DNA from: Sulfonitrofixus sp039714575
GTDB taxonomy: Bacteria > Campylobacterota > Campylobacteria > Campylobacterales > Sulfurimonadaceae
Direction of reading: 5' to 3'
NCBI GenBank assembly: GCA_039714575.1
Contig: JBDLJE010000027.1
Coordinates: 1-26,078, forward strand
Length of the DNA: 26,078 bases
Shown: positions 1 to 7,716 of the stretch, piece by piece
Layout of the letters: the number at the start of each line of letters is the position of its first letter
Position numbering within the stretch: position 1 is the stretch's first letter
Position numbers and translations under genes: made by a program
The notes under the pieces: model-generated
What the model was told of the DNA's origin: nothing
Databases searched by the model: none
What the model saw: only the letters and a program-made list of their open reading frames with translations

Positions 1-41
1 GGGCAAACATTTTGCACAATCTGCACCAAATCTGAAGTTTT
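1..41. repeat. Partial copy of intergenic repeat (right end)
   Basis: This stretch aligns without gaps to positions 16136-16169 (23 of 34 bases by eye). The matches cluster in TGCACAA and ACCAAATCTG, and AAGTTTT follows in both after a one-base offset. The copy at 16071-16177 is bounded by an inverted repeat. Here only the right-hand end is visible because the window begins inside it. I infer a dispersed non-coding repeat; two partly diverged copies are thin evidence. Confidence 0.4.
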
Positions 42-115
42 TACAGTTCGGGTTTGGTTGAAATTACCTTTTAGATGAGCTTCGCCATCTTTACTTAACG
101 CTAAATATTATCGTT

Positions 116-715
116 TTAGCGATTTCTTACTTCCATCTTTGCCATCAGCTTTCCATCTTCTTCAAAAATGTCCATTCTTGTGTCGATTGGGAAGTTCTGA
201 TTGGCCAGTTCATCTTGAATAGAGTGCAGTACCGCTGCAAAACGTTGGAACATCGGTACGACAACATAGTCGATATGCTCTTGTTTGACATGTGCGGCAA
301 GATGTTGGATAGCACAGCCGTAAAGCGCCTTGTTCGTCGCATATTGCAGACGGTAGTCCTGCATCATATTGATGTTTTTAACAAGGGCTTCTGTTTCGGA
401 TTCAGAGATCGAACTGTTCTCTTTTGCCCGTTTAAGCTCATCATCGATCAGTTTTTGTTCGGTATTAATGCTCTCTTGCACAATACTTTCGAGGTCGCTG
501 CAGTACTCTTTTAGACCATCAATGATATCACTGTCTTTTAGACGGCTGCTGTCTACGGCATAGTAATAGGTCTTGTCTTTAAAGTATTCGTTGTCCAGTG
601 CTTTTAAAAGTTGGACGGTAATATTAAGGTAGGTGTATCTGTCATCATACTGCGAATCAAAACTGATGCCGGTTTTAGAAATAAGCGGCTTTGGCCCTAC
701 ATATTTTATCTGCAT
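116..715 (-). CDS. Conserved hypothetical protein, 199 aa
   Basis: I do not recognise this family. The ATG at 713-715 is preceded on the minus strand by AGAAGG at good spacing, and an extended -10 lies further upstream. The protein has no signal peptide or membrane segment, so it is probably cytoplasmic. The middle (about residues 75-115) is rich in Glu, Lys, Ser and Asn and probably helical or coiled coil. The last 80 residues mix hydrophobic and charged positions like a folded domain. The gene runs divergently from the signalling pair at 953-5274, across a spacer of about 240 bp. A 7-bp stem (99-121) overlaps the stop codon and could help termination, but no T-tract follows. Sure of the reading frame; function unknown. 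Confidence 0.8.
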   Translation of the reverse strand: MQIKYVGPKPLISKTGISFDSQYDDRYTYLNITVQLLKALDNEYFKDKTYYYAVDSSRLKDSDIIDGLKEYCSDLESIVQESINTEQKLIDDELKRAKENSSISESETEALVKNINMMQDYRLQYATNKALYGCAIQHLAAHVKQEHIDYVVVPMFQRFAAVLHSIQDELANQNFPIDTRMDIFEEDGKLMAKMEVRNR

Positions 716-742
716 AAACGTACCTTCTGGTTAATTGCGACT

Positions 743-748
743 ATTGTA
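743..748 (-). promoter_or_regulatory. Extended -10 box of the 199-aa gene
   Basis: Reading the minus strand gives TGC followed by TACAAT, an extended -10 element. The expected start of transcription is near 735, leaving a leader of about 20 nt before the ATG at 715. No clear -35 box is visible, as is usual in Campylobacterota. Confidence 0.45.
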
Positions 749-952
749 GCATAAGACTTTATGATATATGAAACAATTTATACTGTTTAGGTTGTCTTGT
801 AGCATTTTTAAACAGTGTATCAACTTTGATTTTATGATTTTATGTTACGCTGTTTTTGATTAAACATTTGAACATGGTCTCATTTTTCTACTTTGAAATT
901 TGTAAATACTATTTGTTGCAAGGGTTTGATTATATTGTCTAAGGATATCGGT

Positions 953-2641
953 TTGAACAAAAGTATTATCATTCTATTTACACTGCTGATGGGTTCGTAT
1001 GCAACCCTTCCTGCTGCTCCGCTGGGTGCTGCGCCATCGACGCAAGAGACGTCAAAAACTAAAAAACTCCAAGATGGACAAAGTATCGTTCTGGGTGAGT
1101 TCAAAAGCAAACAAGAGGCGGATCTCCAATTAAGCCTGTTATTGGATTTTATGGACAACAGTTCAAAGCTGGTCAGTTTAGAGTTGGCACACGGATTTGA
1201 TTATAAAGTAAAAGAGGAGAGTGGCCTTTATGTTGTCAGCATCGAACCTTTCATAAGCGACGATGTCCTGAATGATGTCTTGGAAACGGTCAAAACAAAC
1301 TACCCTAATGCACGAGCAGGCGTGTGTACTGACTGTATCAAAGAAGAGATGCTCAACGCTAAGGTTCAACAAGAAGTAGACCAGGAACAAGAGATATTAG
1401 ACAATGCGGTCGCTCTGGAGCAGGGTGGTGGGCACATTGAGGTGCCTGTTGAAGAAAATGATGTTGAAGAGGTTGTCGTAGATAAACCTGTTAAGGCAGA
1501 GTCGACTTCTATTGAACTGCCTTTTAAAACAGAGTATCTCTTATATGGAGCAGGTGCATTGGCACTGCTGGTCCTGCTCTTCTTGTTTATACGAAAACCG
1601 AAAAAAACTTCGGACAAAGAGCTTAGAGAGATGTATGCACAGGCTCAAAAGCTTGAACAAGAGATGGACGGCGATACACAAGAAAGTCCGCAGCCGGTCA
1701 AAGAAGAACCTGTTGCACCCAAGGCAGCAGCTGTTGAAAAACAAGAGCAAGCTGTTGCAGCGGTCACACCTAAAGCGGCTCCTAAACCTAAAGTTGATGT
1801 CACGCCTGAACCTGTTGCAAAACCAGTTTCAGTCGGTGAGGTTAAGCATAAACTGCGCGAGCCCAATAGGGATATTGCCTCTATTACCAAAGACAGTTTC
1901 AAAGAGTTTGAAGGTCTGCGTCTTCTGATCGCTGAAGACAATCTTATTAACCAAAAAGTCATTGTCGGTCTCTTGAAGGACTCAGGGATCAATATTAAGA
2001 TTGCCAATGACGGGCAAGAGTGTTTAGAGATACTGGCAGAGGACCCAAACTACCCGATCATCTTGATGGATGCACATATGCCGCGCATCGACGGGCTTGA
2101 AGCAACACGTCAGATCCGTGCAAATCCGGCTTACAACCATATTACGGTCATGGCACTAAGCGGTGACACCGGTGCGGATGATATTCGAAAAATGCGTGAG
2201 TGCGGTATGGAAGAGCAGCTGGAAAAACCGCTTAAGGTCGCAGCGCTGTATCAAGCCCTGTACTGTTATTTTGATCCGAATAGTCTTAACGATACCGGAG
2301 AAGAACTGCCGGAGATCCACCTGGACAACTCGCTTGGCCTTGAGCTGCTTGGCGGCGATGTTGAGCTTTATCATGAGATCCTTGCGGAGTTCAAATCGCT
2401 CTATCATGATTCAGATGAGAAGATCGAGCTATGGCTCAAGCATGAAGACTTTGACAAAGCGAAAGCACTGCTTTTAGATGTTAAAGGTATCGGCGAAAGT
2501 ATCGGTACGGCTGAACTTACTGAGACGGCAGAAGAGTTTAGAGAGGCTATCCTCGACGGTAATTCTGCGAACTATCCAAAACTGTTGAAGCGTTACCACT
2601 CACAACTCAAATCTATCTTAGCAGACATTGCAGAGGTGTAA
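953..2641 (+). CDS. SPOR-like/TM/receiver/degenerate-HPt membrane signalling protein
   Basis: This is a 562-aa predicted inner-membrane signalling protein without a kinase domain. I chose the TTG at 953 because AAGGA lies 7 nt upstream and the resulting N-terminus is a clean signal peptide (MNKSIIILFTLLMGSYA); an in-frame TTG at 893 would bury it. Order: signal peptide 1-22; SPOR-like periplasmic domain about 41-125, followed by a CxxC at 125-128; acidic stretch; membrane helix 195-213; Lys/Pro/Ala-rich linker 240-295; receiver domain 321-440; HPt-like helical domain 455-562. The receiver keeps the acidic pocket (AEDN), phospho-Asp 373 (LMDAHMP) and the Lys of EKP. The HPt core reads LLDVKG where active domains read AHTLKG, so the phospho-accepting His is Leu508. 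It lies 32 nt before its larger paralogue and probably forms an operon with it. SPOR domains in other proteins bind peptidoglycan or act in the envelope. The domain calls are good; the signal sensed and the output are unknown. Confidence 0.85.
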   Translation: MNKSIIILFTLLMGSYATLPAAPLGAAPSTQETSKTKKLQDGQSIVLGEFKSKQEADLQLSLLLDFMDNSSKLVSLELAHGFDYKVKEESGLYVVSIEPFISDDVLNDVLETVKTNYPNARAGVCTDCIKEEMLNAKVQQEVDQEQEILDNAVALEQGGGHIEVPVEENDVEEVVVDKPVKAESTSIELPFKTEYLLYGAGALALLVLLFLFIRKPKKTSDKELREMYAQAQKLEQEMDGDTQESPQPVKEEPVAPKAAAVEKQEQAVAAVTPKAAPKPKVDVTPEPVAKPVSVGEVKHKLREPNRDIASITKDSFKEFEGLRLLIAEDNLINQKVIVGLLKDSGINIKIANDGQECLEILAEDPNYPIILMDAHMPRIDGLEATRQIRANPAYNHITVMALSGDTGADDIRKMRECGMEEQLEKPLKVAALYQALYCYFDPNSLNDTGEELPEIHLDNSLGLELLGGDVELYHEILAEFKSLYHDSDEKIELWLKHEDFDKAKALLLDVKGIGESIGTAELTETAEEFREAILDGNSANYPKLLKRYHSQLKSILADIAEV

Positions 2642-2673
2642 ACCTCTGTTATCCCGTACCTAGGCAAATACAT

Positions 2674-5274
2674 ATGAAACACCTTTTTATTGTTCTTTTT
2701 TTAGTACTTCTGTCACCACTTTTTGCAGCAGAGTCAACACTGCATAAAACGATCATTATCGGAAGTTATCTAATTCCTCAAGATGCTCTCGTTCAAAAAG
2801 AGGAACTTGAAGCGTGGGCGACACGTTCTAAACGTATTATGACTCTGCAGGCTGAACATGCTTTTAATTTTGTTATCAGAAAGTCGGGGCCGTATGAGGT
2901 CGTTGCTTTAGAGCCTATAGAGAGTGAAGCTGTTGTGAATGAACTTTTCGAGTTGGTCAAGATCGTCTACCATGACGCCTTTGTCTCAAAAGTACGTTCT
3001 AACAGCCTGCTGGCGGCATATGCAAAAGGCGATCTTCCGCAGCAGACGGCTTCTTCTCAAAACGTGAGTGCTGATGCGCCGGTGAATGGTGACGCTGCGC
3101 CTTCTGAGACGTCATCAAGAAGCGCCGTTGCCAATGTCGAGGCAGACCAAGAACCGTATTCGTCATTGACAATATATCTTGCGGCAGGGATCATTTTTTT
3201 AGTGATCGTTATGATCAACCTTTTTCTTCGTCTGCGCAGATCAGAGGCGCATATAAAAAGTATTGAAGAGAAGATCACTACGCTACATAGTTCAAACAGT
3301 GAGCTCAGCAGTGCGAATGTCGAGTATCAAGAGTCGATAGTAGCGCAAGAAGAGCTGATGGAAGGGATGTCTGGAAAGCTCAAGAACCCGGCACAAGATA
3401 TTTTAGGTAAAACCGACAAAATATGCGATACTGACCTAACGGATAAACAGACTATTGAACTGCGTAACATTCGGGGGTCGGGTCAAGTGCTTTTTGCGAT
3501 CGTTGATGACCTTCTTGACTTTATGAAGATCCGTTCAAACAAACTTGAGATCGAGGTAAAGCCGTTTGACATAAACGAACTACTTGACATTGTCGTGCAG
3601 TCGGTGTTGGAACGTATTGAGAAAAAAGATGTTGAAGTGGTCTTTGATATCGAGAAGAACATACCGCCTCAAATTATCGGTGACCCGCTCCGTATCGGTC
3701 AGGTCTTGACCAACCTGCTTGAAAACGGGATCAAGTTTACCAATGCAGGCGAAGTAAGACTGCATGTCAAGCTCCTAAGCCAGGCAGATGAGGAAGTTCA
3801 GTTGATGTTCGAGGTCATTGATACCGGTGTGGGTATCTCTGAGACCAAACTCGATGAGATCTTTACACCGTTCTATCAGATCAACAATAACAACAGTGCC
3901 GGGTTGGGACTCTCGATCTCAAAAGCACTGGTAGAGATGATGGGTGGAGAGATCCTGGTCTCGACAGGGCTGAACAGAGGCTCGACATTTACGTTTGTAC
4001 TTGAGCTTAAAGAGGTTAATGCAGAGGAGAAACGTCATTACCGCTTGCCTGATCATGCCTATCAATCCCGCCGTATTTTGATCGTGGATTATCACGATAA
4101 TGCAGCAACTGCTATGAAAAAACTTCTTGAGTATTTCCATAATGAGGTTGACATCTTTACTCAGTCGGATATGGAGTTGATGGCACCGGACTTAAGCAGC
4201 TATGATATGCTCTTTATCTCTGAAAAAATGCTTACGTTTGATCTTATCAAGCAGATCCATCCGTTAAAAACAAGTACGGATATTAAAGTGATCATTGTCG
4301 GCAGTATGCTCCATCTTACCAGTAACGCAAATGCTGTGGAGAAACTGGCAGACAGTCATTTGATGAAGCCTGTCAACCAGCAAAACATATTTGACCTTTT
4401 AGTCGGTTTTTACGGTGATGAAGAGATGGTCAAACCACTGCCTGTTACAGGTGATAATGAGAGCACTCCATCAACGTCTATGCCGCGTATCGTGATCGAA
4501 CGTACACAAAAACAAGATGTAAAGAAAGAGGACTTCATTGTATTTGACGGGGCGAGGATCTTGGTCGCAGAAGACAATGTTATTAACCAAAAAGTAGTCA
4601 GCAGCCTTCTAAAAGACAGTGGTATAGAGGTTGATACGGCAGAAGACGGAAATATTGCTGTAGCTATGGCACGCAGCATAGAGTATGACCTTGTCTTGAT
4701 GGATGTCCATATGCCTATCATGGATGGTCATGAAGCGACAAAACAGCTTAAGGCCTCACCAAAGACGGCACATATACCGATCATTGCACTCTCAGGCAAT
4801 ACGATGCCTGATGAGATCGCAGAGATGAAAGAAAGCGGTATGGACGACCGATTGGAAAAACCGATCAAAGTACCGGAACTTTTCTCCGTTTTTAACAAGT
4901 ACTTGAAGCTTCATCCTGTTGCCGAAGAGGTCGTAGAAGAGTCTTTACCGGATCAATTCTATCAATTCGAAGAGGGACTGGAGCGTTGCGGCGGAGATAT
5001 TGAACTCTATAAAGAGTTGGTCAGTGAATTTATGAAACTATATAGAGATTCTGATATAGACTTACAAAAACTTTACAAAGATAAAAATACACAGGCATTA
5101 AAAAAGATGAGTCTTGATATTAAGGGTGTAAGTGCCAATATCGGAGCTTATGCCTTAGCTGTTGCTGCCAAAAAGATCAATCAGTCCAGCCTCTCAAGTA
5201 CGAGTATGCCGAAATTTATTGAGAATTATAGAAAGATACTTGAAAAAACATTGAAAGTATTGAACTCCCAGTAA
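2674..5274 (+). CDS. Hybrid histidine-kinase-like protein lacking the H-box His
   Basis: An 866-aa membrane protein. Order: signal peptide 1-19; periplasmic SPOR-like domain about 25-108, related to that of the upstream protein; Ser/Ala-rich stretch; membrane helix 165-186; coiled coil about 188-230; HisKA-like helices 228-295; HATPase_c about 335-450; receiver 1 about 462-585; receiver 2 about 622-745; HPt-like domain about 755-860. The H-box reads MSGKLKNP, with Gly234 in place of the phospho-accepting His. The ATPase keeps its N-box Asn (351), DTGVGI (383-388) and GLGL (410-413), so ATP binding is plausible. Receiver 1 has Ser516 where the phospho-Asp belongs. Receiver 2 is intact (AEDN, Asp677 in LMDVHMP, EKP). 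The HPt core reads SLDIKG, with Leu814 in place of His. No frameshift or stop interrupts it, which argues for selection rather than decay. Probably not a conventional kinase. Confidence 0.88.
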   Translation: MKHLFIVLFLVLLSPLFAAESTLHKTIIIGSYLIPQDALVQKEELEAWATRSKRIMTLQAEHAFNFVIRKSGPYEVVALEPIESEAVVNELFELVKIVYHDAFVSKVRSNSLLAAYAKGDLPQQTASSQNVSADAPVNGDAAPSETSSRSAVANVEADQEPYSSLTIYLAAGIIFLVIVMINLFLRLRRSEAHIKSIEEKITTLHSSNSELSSANVEYQESIVAQEELMEGMSGKLKNPAQDILGKTDKICDTDLTDKQTIELRNIRGSGQVLFAIVDDLLDFMKIRSNKLEIEVKPFDINELLDIVVQSVLERIEKKDVEVVFDIEKNIPPQIIGDPLRIGQVLTNLLENGIKFTNAGEVRLHVKLLSQADEEVQLMFEVIDTGVGISETKLDEIFTPFYQINNNNSAGLGLSISKALVEMMGGEILVSTGLNRGSTFTFVLELKEVNAEEKRHYRLPDHAYQSRRILIVDYHDNAATAMKKLLEYFHNEVDIFTQSDMELMAPDLSSYDMLFISEKMLTFDLIKQIHPLKTSTDIKVIIVGSMLHLTSNANAVEKLADSHLMKPVNQQNIFDLLVGFYGDEEMVKPLPVTGDNESTPSTSMPRIVIERTQKQDVKKEDFIVFDGARILVAEDNVINQKVVSSLLKDSGIEVDTAEDGNIAVAMARSIEYDLVLMDVHMPIMDGHEATKQLKASPKTAHIPIIALSGNTMPDEIAEMKESGMDDRLEKPIKVPELFSVFNKYLKLHPVAEEVVEESLPDQFYQFEEGLERCGGDIELYKELVSEFMKLYRDSDIDLQKLYKDKNTQALKKMSLDIKGVSANIGAYALAVAAKKINQSSLSSTSMPKFIENYRKILEKTLKVLNSQ

Positions 5275-5319
5275 GAGAGTGCGTAGTCTCACAGACTTTT
5301 TAGCTCGTATTTTTTACTG

Positions 5320-5325
5320 TATAAT
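5320..5325 (+). promoter_or_regulatory. -10 box of the S4-trpD-tsaE-lptB cluster
   Basis: A perfect TATAAT follows a T-rich run, 46 bp after the stop of the signalling gene. Transcription would start near 5332, about 15 nt before the ATG at 5348. This separates the cluster from the signalling operon and argues against an earlier start codon for the S4 gene. Confidence 0.55.
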
Positions 5326-5347
5326 CCGGGTTAAAAAGTATCTACAG

Positions 5348-5596
5348 ATGAGAATAGACAAATATTTAAATGCCGTAAACATCACAAAACGCCGCAGCGT
5401 TGCACAAGACATGATCAGTTCAGGCGTTGTTTATATAAACGACAAAGCGGTTAAAGCGAGTAAGAACGTCGAGATCGGCAGTGTGATCACCATCGCTTAT
5501 CTTAAAGGGGCGAAGAAGTACGAAGTCCTTGATATTCCGACGACCAAGTCAACACCCAAAGCAGAACAAGATAAATATATCAAGGAGCTGTCATGA
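5348..5596 (+). CDS. S4-domain RNA-binding protein (RqcP/Hsp15-like)
   Basis: A small 82-aa protein that is almost entirely one S4 RNA-binding domain. It opens with MRIDKYLNAVNITKRR, the usual start of stand-alone S4 proteins. This fixes the ATG at 5348; a longer frame from 5279 would begin upstream of the TATAAT box and add an unrelated leader. Relatives such as RqcP (YabO) and Hsp15 bind 50S subunits carrying stalled nascent chains in ribosome quality control. Membership of that group rests on length and motif only. The C-terminal 20 residues are charged and likely flexible. Its stop overlaps the trpD start by 4 bp (ATGA), so the two are translationally coupled. Confidence 0.85.
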   Translation: MRIDKYLNAVNITKRRSVAQDMISSGVVYINDKAVKASKNVEIGSVITIAYLKGAKKYEVLDIPTTKSTPKAEQDKYIKELS

Positions 5597-6579
5597 ACTA
5601 TGATGACGCGTTTAAGGCCTTTACATCACTTTTCAATCACGAGATGAGTGATGCTCAGATGCGGGAGTTTCTGATCTCGATGAAACTCGATGAGAACACG
5701 CCGGTAGAAGCATTGGCCGCTGCTGCCACGGTAATGCGTTCAAATGCTATCGCTCTGCCTGTCTCAGAAGAGCTGCGCCCCAAACTGCTAGACGTCGTCG
5801 GCACGGGCGGTGACAAGATCGGCAGTTTTAACATCTCGTCGACAGTGGCGCTTCTGTGTGCCTCTATGGGCTCATATGTAGCAAAACACGGCAGCCGTTC
5901 AATCACCTCAAAATCAGGCAGTGCCGATATGTTTGAATCTCTGGGTGTACGGCTTGACCTAAGTATAGAGCAGAGTGCAACGTTGCTGGAAGAGAGCGGT
6001 TTTACTTTTATGTTCGCACAGAACCATCATCCGGCTATGAAGTTCATTATGCCGGTACGCAAAAGTATCAGTGAAAAGACTGTTTTCAATGTACTTGGCC
6101 CCTTGACCAATCCTGCAGGTGTTGAGAAGATCATGCTGGGTGTCTTTGACAAGGCCTTTGTCCCTAAGATCGCACAGGCACTTCAGATCAACAATGTAAA
6201 GTCGGCAATGGTAGTCAGCTCACGTGAGAAGATGGATGAGATCAGTATCTCAGACATCAGTTATGCTGCGCGTGTGTCAGAGAGCGGTATTATCGAGTAT
6301 GAGATAGACCCGACAGCTTATGGGATAAAACGCCAACCGTTGGCATCTATAGTCGGCGGCGATGCAGACGAGAACGCCCAGATCCTGCATAACATCTTTA
6401 ATAACAGAGCAACGGATGCTCAACGCGACATTGTGATGATCAACGCGGCTAACGCATTCATCGTAGATGGCAAAGCGCGTGACATTCAAGACGGTCTGGA
6501 GATCGCGAAAGAGGCACTTTTAGGCGGCAGAGCCAAAACAAAACTTGAACAGATCATTCAAGTGAGCCAAAAACTGTGA
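5593..6579 (+). CDS. trpD: Anthranilate phosphoribosyltransferase
   Basis: TrpD joins anthranilate to PRPP, giving N-(5-phosphoribosyl)anthranilate in cytoplasmic tryptophan synthesis. At 328 aa it is of normal length. Visible family motifs are GTGGD (70-74), KHGSRS (98-103), both part of the PRPP and anthranilate pocket, and NVLGPLTNP in the middle. The gene is not next to other trp genes here. It sits between an S4-domain gene and tsaE, overlapping each by 4 bp (ATGA and GTGA). It is therefore expressed with translation and envelope genes, and tryptophan-specific control at this locus looks unlikely. Confidence 0.96.
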   Translation: MNYDDAFKAFTSLFNHEMSDAQMREFLISMKLDENTPVEALAAAATVMRSNAIALPVSEELRPKLLDVVGTGGDKIGSFNISSTVALLCASMGSYVAKHGSRSITSKSGSADMFESLGVRLDLSIEQSATLLEESGFTFMFAQNHHPAMKFIMPVRKSISEKTVFNVLGPLTNPAGVEKIMLGVFDKAFVPKIAQALQINNVKSAMVVSSREKMDEISISDISYAARVSESGIIEYEIDPTAYGIKRQPLASIVGGDADENAQILHNIFNNRATDAQRDIVMINAANAFIVDGKARDIQDGLEIAKEALLGGRAKTKLEQIIQVSQKL

Positions 6580-6992
6580 CAGAGTTAACGTGTTCGCTTG
6601 ACCAGTTGCAGAACGTCAGTGAAGCGATTGCAGAGGCATTACCTGAGGGCGGTGTCGTTATCTTGCAAGGCACACTGGCTGCAGGGAAGACAACTTTAAC
6701 TCAGGCGTTTGCGAAGTACCTTGGTCTAGATGAGGCCGTGACCTCACCGACTTTTTCACTGCAGCAGTGTTACGGTGAGAGACTTTTTCATTATGATATC
6801 TACAATCACGGGCTTGACCATTTCCTCTCTTTGGGTATGCTTGAGGAGTTGGAAAAAGGTGGTTATCACTTAATCGAGTGGGGTGATGAATCGCTTGCAA
6901 CAATTTTGAAAAGTGCGCAGATACCGGCAATTAACGTTAAAATAACGAAATCAGATGAAAACAGAAGAATCTATAGGATAGAGAATGCATAA
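6576..6992 (+). CDS. tsaE: tRNA t6A biosynthesis ATPase TsaE
   Basis: TsaE is the small ATPase that works with TsaB and TsaD to place threonylcarbamoyl on A37 of ANN-decoding tRNAs. The 138-aa protein has a P-loop GTLAAGKTT (32-40), the switch-like TSPTF (56-60), HYDIY and EWGD, all typical of the family. It starts with GTG inside the trpD stop (4-bp overlap), and its own end overlaps lptB by 8 bp, so translation through trpD-tsaE-lptB is tightly coupled. The length is close to that usually seen for the family. Confidence 0.94.
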   Translation: MTELTCSLDQLQNVSEAIAEALPEGGVVILQGTLAAGKTTLTQAFAKYLGLDEAVTSPTFSLQQCYGERLFHYDIYNHGLDHFLSLGMLEELEKGGYHLIEWGDESLATILKSAQIPAINVKITKSDENRRIYRIENA

Positions 6993-7707
6993 CTTAGTAG
7001 CCAAAGACCTTGTAAAGACGATCAAAGGTACCGAGATCGTCCGCGGGATGTCGCTGGAGGTCAGTTCCGGTGAAGTCGTTGGACTTCTAGGACCCAATGG
7101 TGCCGGAAAGACAACGACCTTTTATATGATCTGTGGACTGGTGGAGATGACAGACGGCGAGGTCTTTATGGATGGCGAAGATATCTCCCAGATGCCGCTT
7201 CACCAGCGTGCCATCAAAGGGATAGGCTATCTTCCTCAGGAAGCATCGATCTTCAAAGACCTGACGGTTGAAGAGAACCTGATGGTGGCGGCCCAGGTCA
7301 ACATAAAAGGTGAAAAAGCACAGTATGAACGTATCGAAGAGCTGCTGGACATGTTCAATATCGAGCCGATCCGCTACCGTAAAGGTATCTCTCTTTCAGG
7401 GGGCGAGCGACGTCGTGCCGAGATCGCACGTGCACTGATAAATTCACCGCGTTTTTTACTGCTGGATGAGCCTTTTGCCGGGGTTGATCCGCTTGCCGTC
7501 AATGATATTCAAGAGGTTATTCACCAGTTGGTCCAATATGATATCGGTGTCCTGATCACCGACCACAATGTCCGTGAGACACTCGACGTCTGCGACAGGG
7601 CTTATGTCATTAAAAGCGGCTCTCTTCTTGCCTCAGGTACCAGTACAGAGATCGGTGAAAATGAAGATGTCCGCAAACACTATCTGGGTGAATCGTTTAA
7701 ACTTTAG
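6985..7707 (+). CDS. lptB: LPS export ABC transporter ATP-binding protein
   Basis: LptB is the cytoplasmic ATPase that, with LptF and LptG, extracts lipopolysaccharide from the inner membrane and drives it along the Lpt bridge. The 240-aa protein shows Walker A GPNGAGKTT (36-44), the Q-loop in YLPQEASIF (82-90), signature LSGGE (137-141), Walker B FLLLDEP (157-163) and the switch His194 in ITDHNVRET. The PQEASIF and DHNVRET stretches separate LptB from other ABC ATPases. The ATG at 6985 lies inside tsaE. Its partner genes are not in this window. Confidence 0.95.
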   Translation: MHNLVAKDLVKTIKGTEIVRGMSLEVSSGEVVGLLGPNGAGKTTTFYMICGLVEMTDGEVFMDGEDISQMPLHQRAIKGIGYLPQEASIFKDLTVEENLMVAAQVNIKGEKAQYERIEELLDMFNIEPIRYRKGISLSGGERRRAEIARALINSPRFLLLDEPFAGVDPLAVNDIQEVIHQLVQYDIGVLITDHNVRETLDVCDRAYVIKSGSLLASGTSTEIGENEDVRKHYLGESFKL

Positions 7708-7716
7708 GTACCTGCA

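Noticed and set aside
893..952. Longer start (TTG at 893) for the first signalling protein
   Set aside because: It adds 20 residues before the signal peptide and has no ribosome site, while TTG 953 has AAGGA at 7 nt and gives a normal signal peptide.
2674..5274. The kinase-like gene as a decaying pseudogene
   Set aside because: The frame is open over 866 codons, ATP-binding motifs and the second receiver are intact, and the paralogue shows the same HPt change.
5279..5347. Longer start for the S4-domain protein
   Set aside because: The extension contains the TATAAT promoter and the family's usual N-terminus begins at 5348.
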